From CAWDDA01 sp963813345 (GTDB taxonomy: Bacteria; Acidobacteriota; Blastocatellia; RBC074), in contig CAWEYR010000014.1 in NCBI GenBank assembly GCA_963813345.1, positions 62,001 to 126,000 on the forward strand: a stretch of 64,000 nucleotides of DNA, read 5' to 3'. Each line of letters opens with the position of its first letter. Within the stretch, counting starts at the first letter, position 1. The notes under the pieces were generated by a model. That model saw only the letters and a list, made by a program, of their open reading frames with translations. It was not told where the DNA came from and did no database searches. Shown here piece by piece: positions 39,515 through 50,950 of this stretch. Both the position numbers and the translations under genes were made by a program.

Positions 39515-42500
39515 CTAAGGAGTCCGGTTCGAGAGGCGCTTGTAGTACTCGTCCACTAGTTTGCGGTATTTCTCAGGCGCCTCGCCCTGATCGGATAACC
39601 TCAAGTTGTTCTTTCCGAGTCTGGCTTGAAGCCGCCGGCTGAATTCCATCTCGACGCCACGAATTGGATCGACTACCTGGGCTTTCAGCAGTGCTGCCGT
39701 TTGCATGTCGTCCTTATACTGGGCGTTGGTCATCTGCCTGAGCGCTTCGATTGCCTGGTCGAGCCCGCGTGTCAGTTCTCGATCCCGTCCGATAGATCGA
39801 CGAAGGTCCTCGAGATCACGCAAGCGATCCCGCATCTCTGCCTCGACCTGACGGGTGCCGGTGCAGGAGGTCCACCTCCGGGCATCATTTCTCCTGGCTG
39901 CATAACCTGCGGCGTTCTTGAATTTGATGGATTCCTTCCACCTGGACCAGATTGTCCACGCGCCTCCTGGCCTTCACCTTGACGTTCTCCGCCCTGTTGC
40001 TGTCCCTGACCTTGCTGCTGTCCCTGACCCTGCTGTTGACCCCGCTGACCCTGCTGCTGCTCCTGCTGCTGTCCCTGACGTCCCTGTTGCCCTTGCTGAG
40101 CCTGTTGTTGACCTTGCTGCTGTCCTTGTTGCCCGGCTTGCTGACCCGGTCGCTGTCGCTGGCCCTGTTGCTGACCCTGTTGCTGACCCTGTTGCTGACC
40201 CTGTTGTTGTCCCTGCTGTTGGCCTTGCTGCTGTCCCTGCTGGCGCGCCTGTCGCTGGCCCTGATCTGATGATTGTTGTCCGGGCTGATTTCTGCCGTCC
40301 GTTTCGCTGGCGCTGACCTTGCTCGTTCAATCGCTGTTGAAGTGAATCAAGGTTGTCGCCTATCTTGCGCGTTCGATCGAGCGCTTCCTCAGTCTGGTCT
40401 CCAGCCGATCGGCGCGAAGCCGATTTCTGGGCTTCGTCAAGTATCTGCGCAACTTCATCGAGATTCTGTTGCACCATCCGATCTCCGGCTCGCGCGCCCT
40501 CGAGTGAATTCTGATCAAGCATCTGCCGCGTCGCGCGGATGCGTTCAGCAACCCTGTTTCTGCGCAGCGATCCCGCTGCTTCTCTCAGTTGTTCGCCGGT
40601 CTGCTGCTTGTCACTTCCGAAGTTGCGCGATGCCTGGTCGAGGTCACGCTCGAGATTGCCGACGTCGTTTGCAAGCTGGTTTTTGCGGTCCGAGAGTTGT
40701 TGCCTCTCGCGTTGTGTAGCCGATTGTGCTCCCTGTCCCTTGCGCGCCATCTCGTCGACCTTTTCGGTGATATCACGCTGTTGCGCCCGCGCATTTTCGG
40801 CTCTTCGCTTCAGGTCCTCGACGCTGCTTGCGCCTCCGGCTCGGTTGTTCTGCTCCATTCGCCGCTGCGCATCTTCAAGTTTCTGGAGTGCGCGCATGTT
40901 CTGAGCAATCGCTTCGGTTGAGTTTTTGTTCTGTCCTGCGGCCTGAGCGCGTTGCATCTCATTTGCCGCTTCGTTGAGCTGCCGGCTCATCTCAGCAAGC
41001 TGCGGGTCGCGGCGCTCGCGCGACAAGCGCTCGAGCTCGCGGGCTGTCTTTCGGGTTTCATCGATCAGCTCCTGCTGCTGTCTGCTCGAGCCACCGCCTC
41101 CGCCTCCGGAATTCTGTTGCGCCTGTTGTGCTCGGCGCTGTTGCTCTTCGAGTTGCTTTTGCTGTCTCCTGGCCAATTCCTCGAGCTTGCGCTTTGTTTC
41201 GTCATCCTGTTGGTTTGCCTGCTGGCGCTGCTCGCGTTGCAACGTTTCGTACTGATTCTTCATCTTGTCGAGCTCGAGCTCGAAAAGATCCGCCAGCTCT
41301 TCTGCGCGTTCGTTCTGGCTTCCTCCGCCAGATCCTCCCTGATTCTGCGCAACCTGAATGTCTCTGAAAATCGCGTCCGCACGAAGCAACTGCTGCAGAG
41401 ACCTTTGTTCGGCCGGCAATGCATCCTTTGACTTCTTGTTTCTCAGCTCGACGATCGCGGCTTCCATCTCTTTGGTTGCCTTTGTAAGGTGATCAACAAG
41501 CTTCGAGAAGTCTCCCTGACCGTTCAGCTGTTCGCCCAGCCGTCGCTTGATGCGTTCGATCAGGACATTGGTATCGTCCCGCAGTTTCTCCTGTCCGAGT
41601 GTGACGGTATTGTAGTTCTCGTTGCGCTCGGCTTCGCTGTAAGTGCTTTCTTCCCGTTGAATGCGAAACGTTGCCGCAATCAGTTCCTTTTGCCGTTTTG
41701 GAAGAGCATTCTCCTGCTGGCCCTCGCCGCCTGCGCCCGGGGGCTGCTGGGACTGGCGATACTCGCGCTCGAACGGTTTGACCTCGATGAAATAGATGTC
41801 ACTTGTCGCTTCACGTCGCGCATCTCGCGCCTTCGCGTAATATGAAATGAAATCCCCCGGCTCGAGGCCATACTCTTCCAGGAAGAACGTGTGTGTTGCT
41901 TTCATCGAACGCGAGGCTTCGCGCTGTAGATGCTGGAGATCGACCTTCTTTTCTTCGCCTCCATTCACCGAAAAGAACATTTCGAGCGAAGCGACGCCGT
42001 AGTCGTCCTCGGCTTTGGCTTCGGTAAATATCTCTTCAACGCTGGTCGCGCGCGCGTCGCGCCCCGGTTTTTCAAAGCTCACAGTTGGCGGCTGATCGTC
42101 GAGCAGAACGATGTCGAACTCGCTGGAGCCGTTGTAAGTCTCGCCATCGACGCTCACAAGCTCGATGTGATACGACGTATTGCGCGTGACTGTCACGTTT
42201 CCGGCAAAATCCTTCTCACCCTCTAGCGTCATTTCAATCTTTTCGCCGTCCTTGAGCACGATTCTCGCGCTCTTAGCCTTTGCCGTCATCCGCGCAGTGA
42301 TTTTGACTACCGAGCCTTGCAGTGCTGCAACCTCACCGCTGTCCTCGATTGTTTTCGATGGGAGGCCGGTATAGGACGGGAAGTTTATGACCACATCCAG
42401 CTGCTTCACATATGGCAGGTCCGCAACGTCGAGTTTATAGGTTTGCGACTTGATGCCGTTGGATTCGACAAAGTACTCGACCGCATCCTGGATGTTGAAA

Positions 42501-43261
42501 ATATAGAATTGAAAATCCTGCTTGTTCTTCCCGGGCTCCATACTCTGGCCGACCCACTGGTCGTTTCCGGAGCCGATCTTGCGCGTGAAAACCGTCACGG
42601 GCTCGACATAGAAGTTGTTGAGTGTAGCGAGAAGTCGCTGGTCAGAATTCTTGGGCACGCGTGCATTACCCGGTTTAACCGAGATGCTCATCGCACTTGA
42701 TGTAGCAGCTTCACTTGCCGGAGCAAGCAGATTGGCTATCCCGCCCCGAATCTCTGAAGGACCGAAAAAGAACGTACCTATTCCCAACAGGAGTGCTGCG
42801 ACCGCTGCAGCGCCCCACTTCGCGAGAGTGCTGCCAGGCACGATCTCGTCAAGCTGAACTGCTCGTGCCGAGGCGTCCGCATCGCTCAAGAGACGATCGA
42901 CTATTACTGGCGATGAAGCTCCAGGCTGGTCTTTCACCTCGACCGCGCTCACGAAGCGCTCGTCGAGCCCATGGTGCCGCTCTTCCACAAAGCGAGCGAT
43001 CTGAGACTCGCTCGGCTTTCTTCGCACACCTCGCACGATGAAAAAGTAGACCGCCGCCACCAGCGCCGCGAACGCGACAATGCGAAGCGAGATAAGCGCG
43101 CCAGTATTGGCACGATATCGGTATGAAAGCCAACCGAGTGCAATCACCGAAAGACTCGCTACCGCCAGTACCCCAGCCAGTCCCTTGAGGAGTGCGACGT
43201 AGAACCGTCGACGCTCGACACCCTGGATTAGATGGAATAGTGATTGGTCCTGGTATTTCAT
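39515..43261 (-). CDS. DUF4175-like large membrane/coiled-coil protein, two frameshifts
   Basis: About 1248 residues. Three N-terminal hydrophobic segments (LAGVLAVASLSVIALGWL, ISLRIVAFAALVAAVYFFIV, WGAAAVAALLLGIGTFFF), an Ig-like region (FPSYTGLPSKTIEDSGEV ... LLDDQPPTVSFEKPG), then a very long Q/E/R-rich coiled coil. Removing one base near the TTT at 40289-40291 changes the following stretch to repeated GQQQ units; a missing base at the GGG of 39853-39855 then returns to a charged helical C-terminus (RDRLRDLEDLRRSIGRDREL). DUF4175 proteins accompany MoxR/BatA-type systems; biochemical role unknown. Confidence 0.82.
40001..40270. repeat. Low-complexity 12-bp tandem repeat coding for GQQQ
   Basis: CTGTTGCTGACC on the plus strand is repeated perfectly several times near 40163-40200, flanked by diverged versions. 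In the corrected frame of the DUF4175 gene it encodes GQQQ. The apparent plus-strand Leu-rich reading is an artefact of the repeat. Confidence 0.85.
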
Positions 43262-43288
43262 AGTCTTACTCCGCGTCCACTGCAGTTA

Positions 43289-45331
43289 TCAGTTGATAAT
43301 GCGGGCAGTCTTCAACCTGCGAGCAAGTATCGCCTCACTGACGAAAAGCACGAAAGCAGCCAGAAGAAGTATCCACCAGACACGCTGTCCGGATTCGATC
43401 TCTTCACTGGTTGCCGTACGTTGAGTCATGGTTTCGCGACGTGATGCGTCTTGCGCGTCAACTCCTGTGACAGCTGCGATAAACTCTGTCACGTCCATCT
43501 TCTTCAAATCCGATTCGAGCGTCGGAACATTCACCCCTTCATAGTCGCTGGCCTGTGGCAGTCGGATCCTGTAAAAGCCGGGCTCCTGGGGATTCACTAT
43601 CAGGTCTCCGAGCGAGGATTGAGTGCGATCGGTCAATCGAGCACCTCCCGGCGAATCGACCGCGGGCAGGGAAGCATCCTCGAGGGCAGCTACCGTAAAT
43701 GGTTGACCTGTCGTATGCCATGGCCGCTCGTCGCGCTCACCCAGGTAACGAACAATCTGTCTCACGAGCGGCAGGTAGACCGGTGACAGCGGCAGATCGT
43801 TCCAGAAAGAGTCAAAGGTAGAAGTGAAAAGGATGACTTTGCCCTTTCCAGTGCCTGCCTCGACGATTGCTGGTGATCCATCCTGGAACCTTGCAATAAC
43901 AGATGAAGCTTCTCGAGGCGCAGAACGAAAGTATCCGCCAAACCTTATCGAAGCCAGCCGGCCGCTTTGTCGAAATACCTCGAAGACTGGATGATCGGTC
44001 CTGATCTCGCTGAGCGTAACTGGCGATGTTCGCACCTGTACCGCTTCCTCCAGCACAGCCGGTGCCAGTGTGCCGAAACTTCTGTTGAAAGCATCGGCGC
44101 GCGTGTGAGGTCCGGTTGAGACGACCAGACCGCCGCCTTTCTCAACAAACTTCAAAAGTTCACTCGCCAGTGCGCCACTGATCTCTCCGGGATCGTTGAG
44201 TATTACAACGCCATATTCTGAAAGTTCGGCGGGATTTGTCGATCCAGAGCTCTTCACCGTCAGCGCGAAGGGGAGATTTTCGCCAGTCGTGAGGGCGTTC
44301 TTAAGGTAAAAACTCTCGCTCTGGCCCCTTGTGGACGTTTCAATGACGAGGACCTTGACCTGAGGTGCTCGTCTGATCGTGAACGAGAACCGGTTGTCGA
44401 ACGTGAATGCGTCATCTGTAACTTCGAGCTGGCAGCGATTGACGCCGTCGTTCACATTGAAATCCGTGAACTCGAGGGTTTTCGATTCACCGGCAGGCAC
44501 GTCGATTTCGCGCTTCTCGATGACGGAGTCATTGATGTGAAACGCGAGTCTTACTCCCTTCCGGTCTTCAAGTCCAAAGTTTGTCAACTTGGCGGTAAGC
44601 TTGTCACTGTATTTCTGCTGGTAAACCAGGCCGTGAACTCCCAGGTCAGATATGGCGACGTTTTCAATCGACTCGTCACTGACATCCACAAGTTCGAGTT
44701 TTATGTCACCCTTGAGTCTGAAATCGTTGCTCGCTTCGCCCTTGCCGGATGCCTGAAAATCGCTGATCAGGAAAATGCGTTTCGCGCCCGCAGTATCATC
44801 TACGAAAAGTGATTCAGCGCCCTTGAGGGCCTGCATAATGTCCGTTCCGAGGTTCGTAGGTTGAAGACCTGTTACCGCCGCGCGTAGCTTGCCAGTGTCC
44901 GTGCTGAACTTTTCCAGAACTTCATAACCTCGATTGAAAGTGACAAGCGCGCCTTTCTCGCCCTGAATATCGGAAATGATGCCGAGAGCGCGCTGTCTTG
45001 CCTTCTCAAAGCGACCACTCTGACGCATGGTCAACGAGTTATCGAAAAGAATGACATTGGATCGATCACGCTGCATGGCCTCAGCGCCGCTTCCCGGTAG
45101 AAACGGTCTTGCGAACGCCAGTACTACCAGCATGAGTGCGAGTGCACGAAGTGCGAGAAGAAGAAGATTGTGAAGGCGCTTGCGCCGGATTGTCCTCTGC
45201 GGGACACGGCGTACAAACATCAGCGAAGGAAAGTCCACCTGCGGCGCCCGCGTGCGCCGCACCAGATGCACTATCACCGGCACTGCAAGCGCGCCCAATC
45301 CCAGCAGAAATAGTGGACTCAACAAAGACAT
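43289..45331 (-). CDS. BatA-like membrane protein with VWA domain
   Basis: 680 residues. N-terminal BatA domain: LLGLGALAVPVIVHLVRR, then R-x-RRKRLHNLLLLALRALALMLVVLAFARPFL. A VWA domain follows with a variant metal site: ILFDNSLTMRQSG (usually DxSxS; here DNSLT). Later parts resemble a DUF4159/GATase-like fold (VVILNDPGEISGAL, GGGLVVSTGPH) and a final transmembrane segment (WWILLLAAFVLFVSEAIL). BatA-type proteins act with MoxR and DUF58 partners in complex assembly or stress tolerance. It lies 27 bp upstream of the DUF4175 gene and 7 bp after the DUF58 gene. Confidence 0.85.
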   Translation of the reverse strand: MSLLSPLFLLGLGALAVPVIVHLVRRTRAPQVDFPSLMFVRRVPQRTIRRKRLHNLLLLALRALALMLVVLAFARPFLPGSGAEAMQRDRSNVILFDNSLTMRQSGRFEKARQRALGIISDIQGEKGALVTFNRGYEVLEKFSTDTGKLRAAVTGLQPTNLGTDIMQALKGAESLFVDDTAGAKRIFLISDFQASGKGEASNDFRLKGDIKLELVDVSDESIENVAISDLGVHGLVYQQKYSDKLTAKLTNFGLEDRKGVRLAFHINDSVIEKREIDVPAGESKTLEFTDFNVNDGVNRCQLEVTDDAFTFDNRFSFTIRRAPQVKVLVIETSTRGQSESFYLKNALTTGENLPFALTVKSSGSTNPAELSEYGVVILNDPGEISGALASELLKFVEKGGGLVVSTGPHTRADAFNRSFGTLAPAVLEEAVQVRTSPVTLSEIRTDHPVFEVFRQSGRLASIRFGGYFRSAPREASSVIARFQDGSPAIVEAGTGKGKVILFTSTFDSFWNDLPLSPVYLPLVRQIVRYLGERDERPWHTTGQPFTVAALEDASLPAVDSPGGARLTDRTQSSLGDLIVNPQEPGFYRIRLPQASDYEGVNVPTLESDLKKMDVTEFIAAVTGVDAQDASRRETMTQRTATSEEIESGQRVWWILLLAAFVLFVSEAILARRLKTARIIN

Positions 45332-45338
45332 GCGTTAC

Positions 45339-46305
45339 CTACTTCCTCGCTCGTTTGGCAAGGAAGGAAAAGAGAGCAAAATCCAGGGGTTTGTCCGTCG
45401 TCAGAAGCTCGTAATCAATACGATTGCGGGAAGATCCTTCACTAAGTTCGTCGAGATGCTTCCGGAATGTATCGCGGTAACCTTCGGCCAGAATGTCGGG
45501 CAACACGTGAATCATCTCGTCTGTCTCGAGGTCGCGGAGCAGAACCGGCTCAGAGAATGTGAAATCGACTTCATTCGGGATCGAGCACGTGAAAGACGAT
45601 GACATCATTTCCCTTGAAGCGGAGATGCTCGAGCGCATTCAAGATTGCCTGCGGTTCATCGTAGAGATCGGAAATCAGCACAATAATTCCACGTCGCGTA
45701 ATTCTCTCGGCAACCTGGTGCAGAACGTTGCCTACGCGCGTCTCGTTTACGGCCGATACCTGCTCGAGATTCCCAAGTATCGTGCGCAGGTGTCCGCTTC
45801 TGTTGTGTGCTGGCACGTGAACGCGCACATTCTGATCAAATGCCATCAATCCAACGGCATCCTGCTGGCGACTGGCGAGATAGGCAAGTGACGCGGCAAG
45901 GCACTTGCCATATTCGAGTTTGCTCATCGGCCCGGTCGAGTACGACATCGACGTGCTCGCATCGAGCAGAATGTGACACTGCGAGTTTGTATCGGCGCGA
46001 TACTTCTTTATGAAGTACCTGTCAGTTCTCCCAAGCAGTTTCCAGTCGAGATGCCGGATATCGTCGCCGGGCATGTACTGTCGATATTCAGCAAACTCTG
46101 TCGAGAAACCGGTAAAAGGAGAACGATGAAGCCCGGAAATAAAGCCTTCAACGACGGTCCGTGCCAGCAATTCGAGAGAACTGATTCGCGCGAGAACTTC
46201 CGGCTCGAGAAAACGAGGTGTTCCACCACCAGAGAAATGGGGAGCATCGACAGTCTGCGACTGCACTCCGCGGTCAGTTTTTCCTTTTCTTGAGAATGAC
46301 CACAT
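45339..46305 (-). CDS. DUF58 (MoxR-associated VWA-like) protein, frameshifted
   Basis: About 322 residues. DUF58 core: FTGFSTEFAEYRQYMPGDDIRHLDWKLLGRTDRYFIKKY (in part GDDIRHLDWK), a family signature, then ILLDASTSMSYS as the MIDAS-like site and ISDLYDEPQAILNALEHL. A GGG at 45577-45579 (plus strand) breaks the frame; removing one base gives VLDPNEVDFTFSEP and a continuous C-terminus ending LAKRARK. Partner of MoxR ATPases throughout bacteria. It sits between MoxR and BatA-like genes with a family A repeat just upstream. Confidence 0.88.
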
Positions 46306-46315
46306 TGTTCTTTTG

Positions 46316-46342
46316 TACGTTGTACCGCCTTCAGGCGGAATC
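46316..46342. repeat. Palindromic repeat, family A
   Basis: Single copy, GTACCGCCTTCAGGCGGAAT, between the MoxR and DUF58 genes. It lies inside the presumed operon, so readthrough must occur if these genes are co-transcribed. Confidence 0.8.
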
Positions 46343-46354
46343 TTCCTTCCGCCC

Positions 46355-47374
46355 TTACAATCCCGACTTCGGTTCCGGGACGCTTTCGATCAACTTCGAG
46401 ATCACCTTGTCCGTATCGACCTTCTCAGATTCTGCCTGGAAATTCAGCAATATACGGTGGCGCAACACGGGATAGGCCATTGCGCGAACATCCTCGCACG
46501 AAACGTTGTACCGGCCGTGAAGGATCGCTCGAGCCTTACCTCCGAGGATCAGGAACTGCGATGCGCGGAGCGATGCGCCCCACGTGACCCATCGCTTTAT
46601 AAAGTCGGGCGCCGTGTCATTGACGGGCCGGCTTGTGCTCACAAGGCGAACGGCATATCGCGTAACAGCATCAGCAGAAGGCACCTTGCGAACCAGCTTC
46701 TGAAAGGCCAGTATCTCGTCCGCCGATATCTGCCTTTCGAACTGGATATCCTGAGGCGAAGTTGTCATGCGGACGACGGTCACCTCGTCTTCCTCCGGTA
46801 GATACCCAATCCGAACGTTGAACATAAAGCGGTCGAGCTGCGCCTCGGGAAGGGGATAGGTTCCTTCCATCTCGATCGGATTTTGAGTTGCAAGTACGAA
46901 AAACGGGCGTGGGAGATGATAGGTTGTACCCTGAACCGTGACGCTGAACTCCTGCATCGATTCGAGCAGCGCGGCCTGTGTTTTTGGAGGCGTCCGGTTG
47001 ATCTCGTCAGCAAGGATAATGTTGGCGAAGACGGGGCCACGAATAAACTGCAATGCGCGATGTCCCGTGGACCGGTCTTCTTCGATGATTTCCGTGCCCG
47101 TGATATCAGCAGGCATGAGATCGGGCGTGAACTGTATTCGTTTGAACGAAAGGTCCAGCACATTCGCGATCGTGCGAACAAGGAGCGTCTTGGCCAGACC
47201 GGGAACGCCGGTGATGATCGTATGGCCCCCTACAAAGAGCGAGATCAGTACCTGCTCAACCACTTCGTCCTGACCCACAATCGTTTTGCGGATTTCGTGA
47301 AGAATTCGTTCGCGAGCTGAAACCAGCCGGTCCAGCAGCTCCTCGTCGCGAATCGTTGTTGTGTCAACTGCCAT
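46355..47374 (-). CDS. MoxR-family AAA+ ATPase
   Basis: 339 residues. Walker A GVPGLAKTLL, Walker B and sensor regions NIILADEINRTPPKTQAALLESMQE, arginine finger area ATQNPIEMEGTYPLPEAQLDRF, and a C-terminal lid. MoxR ATPases act as chaperones that assemble or remodel metal- or VWA-containing partners. The flanking DUF58, BatA-like and VWA/GATase proteins are the natural clients. The ATG is the first of the domain (VDTTTIRDEELLDRL precedes it). Confidence 0.95.
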   Translation of the reverse strand: MAVDTTTIRDEELLDRLVSARERILHEIRKTIVGQDEVVEQVLISLFVGGHTIITGVPGLAKTLLVRTIANVLDLSFKRIQFTPDLMPADITGTEIIEEDRSTGHRALQFIRGPVFANIILADEINRTPPKTQAALLESMQEFSVTVQGTTYHLPRPFFVLATQNPIEMEGTYPLPEAQLDRFMFNVRIGYLPEEDEVTVVRMTTSPQDIQFERQISADEILAFQKLVRKVPSADAVTRYAVRLVSTSRPVNDTAPDFIKRWVTWGASLRASQFLILGGKARAILHGRYNVSCEDVRAMAYPVLRHRILLNFQAESEKVDTDKVISKLIESVPEPKSGL

Positions 47375-47418
47375 TAACTCTCCTTTGTCTTCGCTGGAAT
47401 CTTGAAATAATCAGTTTA

Positions 47419-48200
47419 TCAGTGCGTCAGAGCATAAACGATGTAATTAACCCCGAACTTGTATGACTCGTTGGTCTCCTCGATTGGTCGAAAGGGGTTA
47501 TCCGACCATTGCCAGTAGTCGCTCATATCGTAGTTGTAATTGATCATTACGAAGAGACGCCCGTGCTCATCCTCGATGCCGTGAAACTCCGGAGTGTAGT
47601 ATCCGTACATCGGGTTGAGATCGAGACTCTTGATCGAAAAGAAGCAGTTGAAAATCGGGTGAGAGATGTCGAGCCGCTTCATTTGAAATTCGGGGAAAGC
47701 GCGCTGCAGATTGTGTTGTAGCGAGCCAGCTCCCCTGCAGTCCTGAAGTCGTCGACAAGCACGAAGCCGCCTCTCAGGCAATACTCGCGAAGTCCCGCAA
47801 TCTCCTTGTCGTTCAAATCCATGAATCCGACTTCACACAGATAGATAAACGGGTACTTGAATATCTCGGGGTCGTCAAATGTGAATATGGGTTCGTCTCT
47901 GTCGAGCGTCAGGTCGGCTTTCGAAAGCTCTGACATGATCTTCATCAGATGACGGCCGGCTATCGGGTAATCGTGAGACCACGGAAGCCCGCCGTCACCG
48001 AGATGAGTGCGCATTCCAAAGCCGCTGAACATGCTGACGTCGAAGCGAGCGCGAGCGAAGGTGACCCTGCCTGAAAGATCTTCGGTGTTCTGTGGCACAT
48101 CCGTTATCCGCGGCAGATTTGATTGCGGCTTGCGAGGCGGGCGCTGTGCAGGAGCGAGTCCAACAAGCATGCTCATGATGCAGGCGATGAATGCCAGCAC
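47419..48200 (-). CDS. DUF4159 protein, exported, frameshifted
   Basis: About 261 residues. Signal peptide MLAFIACIMSMLVGLAPAQ; then VTFARARFD and GDGGLPWSHDYPIAG; LREYCLRGGFVLVDDFRTAG has the GGF-DDF pattern of DUF4159. The frame then changes; adding one base at or near the CCCC of 47732-47735 (plus strand) connects it to LQHNLQRAFPEFQMKRLDIS and a C-terminus with YGYYTPEFHGIEDEHGR. DUF4159 has a glutamine-amidotransferase-like fold without known catalysis. It precedes MoxR by 44 bp and belongs to the same set. Confidence 0.82.
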
Positions 48201-48209
48201 TTTAAGGAT

Positions 48210-48270
48210 GTAGTACCGCCTTTAGGCGGAAGTTCGCTGCCGAGATTCCGCCTGAAGGCGGTAAACATGC
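48210..48270. repeat. Paired family A repeats
   Basis: GTAGTACCGCCTTTAGGCGG and, inverted, TTCCGCCTGAAGGCGGTAAA, 14 bp apart. Between the TPR lipoprotein gene and DUF4159 gene; likely hairpin in the operon mRNA. Confidence 0.82.
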
Positions 48271-48300
48271 TTTGCTTGTGCTTTTCCATTTCCAATTCCG

Positions 48301-50950
48301 TCACGGTTTCGCGATCCGCAACAAAAGCTCCTGAGCCTGCTCGTACCCGGGCGCGGCTTCGAGTGACCGGAGAACTGATTTCTTTGCGTCCGCGGTCCGG
48401 CCCGATGCGAGCTGTGCCCTCGCAAGATTGTAATGCGCTTCGGCGACATTCGGGGGATTCAACGACAAAGCGATCTGATATTCGCGAAGCGCCTGATCCG
48501 ATTCCTTCCGCTCAAGATGGATGGACCCCGCAAGTGCGTGCGGCGTGTACTCGAACGGATTCAGATAAAAGCCCAGACGAAGCGCTTCAAGCGCTCGCGC
48601 CTTATCGCCCTGCTCGAGACGGATCTGAGCGAGGCGCTTCAATGCTTCATAGTTGTTCTCGTCGACTTTGACGAGTCCCTCAAGTGCCTCCGCTTCGGCC
48701 CCTTTGTCGCCTTTCTTCTCATAAATCTTCGCTAGCTGCGCGTAAGCACTCCCTTCTCCTTCCTGGAAAGGGAAGAGCTCTATCGAGCGCTTCAAGTGCA
48801 CAATTGCTTTTTCGATGTCACCGTCTGTTTGATAAATAGTTCCGGCTCTGAGATTGAGCAGAAAGTTATCCCCGTTTGATGCCACTTCCCGGAGGACATC
48901 CGCCTTCTGCATTTGCGCTATGGCCTGGGATCTTGCCGCCGTCTCGAGCGCCTTTATGTAAGGCCCGACTTTCGACTTGATGAACTCGTTGAAGGCTCGA
49001 TCAAAGTCAGCCTCCTTAAGTTTCAGTACCTGTTCGATGACATCGCGGGTCTTTGCGCGTTCTCGAAAGCGCTTCAACATTTCAAGAATTGCGTCAAAAC
49101 CGTAGCGCTCGACTATGAACTCGCAGACTTGAGACGCCTGAAAATAGGCAAGTGGCACATCATCAGGTCTCTTCGGGCGCGTGAACCCGGCGTCAAGATC
49201 GGCGATCTTGAACCATCGCCCGTCTGCGAATGAGCGAAGAAAAGCGGGATTCCAGTCGTCTCCCCAACCGGGACGGCCGCGCCGCTCCTCGTACACCGAG
49301 AGGCCCTCGGAAAACCACCTGGGCACGAAATGATCCGTTGTCTGCAGAGTAATCACATGCGTGAACTCGTGCCAGAGGGTGCTTCCCCAGTTGAACTCTC
49401 CTCCCGGTCGAGCTGACGGAGAGTCCTGAGCGATCACCTGACCAAAGCAGACTCCCAAAGCCCCAAGACCTGGCATGCCAAGTGTTCTCACGGCAAAATC
49501 TTCGTGGTTTGCAAAGAATTCAACACCGATCGGCCCGCGAGGCTTGAACTTGTACTTTGCCGAAAGAGTGCGCTCCGCCTCTTCAAGCAGATCGCCGGCA
49601 TATACCGCAAGCGCCTGACTCTCCTTATCGGAGGCCTTGATCACGAACATCCCACGCGTAACCGAAGGATACTCTTTGAGCGAATCAAGAAGGTCCAGCG
49701 TGTTCTTTGCCCAGATGTTGAAAGGATCGCCTTCAAACGCCTTTTCGATCGATGCGCGCCCTTCATCGAACTTTCCGAGACGGAGCAAGCCGATTCCAAG
49801 ACTGAGGTGAGACGCCCAGAGATCGGGTTCGAGAGCGATCGCCTTACGGGAGAACTCAACGCCCTGCGAGTATTGTCGAGTGATCGTCGCGAAATGAGAG
49901 AGAGTCTCGTAAAGCTCGCCGTATCTCGGATTGATCGCGAGTGTCGACTTGACCGCAGCATCAAAGTCCGCGGCCTGGTTCTGGATATAGAACATCGCAG
50001 CCCGTACCGAGTGCGCTTCGAGTGAATTGGGATTTATCTTCAGCGCCGATGCGAGATGAGCCTCAGCGCTCGAGAAAGACTCGGCCTCGAGATCGAGCGA
50101 AGCTGCGAGAACCTTGGCATCGACATAGTTCGGGTTGATCTCGAGTGCGCGTGTCAGTGCAGTGCGTGTCTCTTCGGCTCCCTGGATGCGTCGATTGCGG
50201 GCAACGCCAAGATGGCGCGCGCGCACTGTTCTTGTTGAGAGCAAGCGCATCGCGAAAGAATTCCGCAGCTTCGGCATACTGGTACTTCGTTGTGAAAAGC
50301 TCGCCACCTGTGAGATGAGCCTCGAGATAGCCTTTGTCAGTGTCGATCGCGTTGAGAACGACCTCGTTGGCTTCTTTGAACCTTTCAAGGTGCGTCAACG
50401 CGAGTGCCGCTGCGGTCTCAGTCTCGGCTGTCGATTTCTCCTCCGCTTCGTACGCTTCGACTACTGACTCGAAAAGCTTGTCGGCGGCGACGCGGTCTCC
50501 CACGATGTCGAGCATCTCACCCTGGCGAAGCTCTGCGCGAATCTTCAAGCTGCCTTTGGTGTTTGTGGCAGCCTGTCGATACTCCTCGACTGCGTCACGA
50601 TACTTGCCGGTTGCGGCCAGTGATTCTCCGAGAGCAAAATGTGCGGCTGCGCTCGAACGGTTTGACTGAAGAAACTTTCGCGCAATCGCTTCTGCTTCGG
50701 CGTACTTTCCAGTCTCGATATAGGCTCTGGCCAGGCCACCGAGCGCGGCCTCATCCCCAGGCGCCTGCGTCAACCGCTTCTCGAGAGCGCTGATCGCAAC
50801 TTCGTAATTTCCACGCGAGACTTCTACGAGAGGGTCTTGTGCAGCCTGTTGCACCGAGCTGCATCCCACCAGCATCCAGAGCAAAGCAGGAAGCCACGCC
50901 GACAGCGTGACTGTCGCTCCTCGAAATCTTGTCCTTCTCGTGTCTCTCAT
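48301..50950 (-). CDS. TPR lipoprotein with HExxH peptidase domain, frameshifted
   Basis: About 882 residues. A probable lipoprotein signal (LPALLWMLVGCSS) is followed by TPR-type repeats. In the centre is a peptidase-MA-like module with WHEFTHVITLQ (HExxH) and RWFSEGLSVYEE, whose Glu is the likely third zinc ligand. More TPRs follow to the C-terminus. The frame breaks in the GC repeat at about 50214-50222; removing one base (or restoring a GC pair) joins SARAHLGVARNRRIQ. An intact gluzincin with TPRs at both ends may process or recruit client proteins. It is upstream of DUF4159 and just downstream of the caspase-fold gene. Confidence 0.84.

Noticed and set aside
40001..40270. Tandem repeats that might suggest a CRISPR array
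   Set aside because: Units are 12 bp with no unique spacers and they encode protein in frame.
39952..40316. Plus-strand Leu-rich frame resembling a membrane protein
   Set aside because: It is the complement of the GQQQ-coding tandem repeat of the DUF4175 gene.
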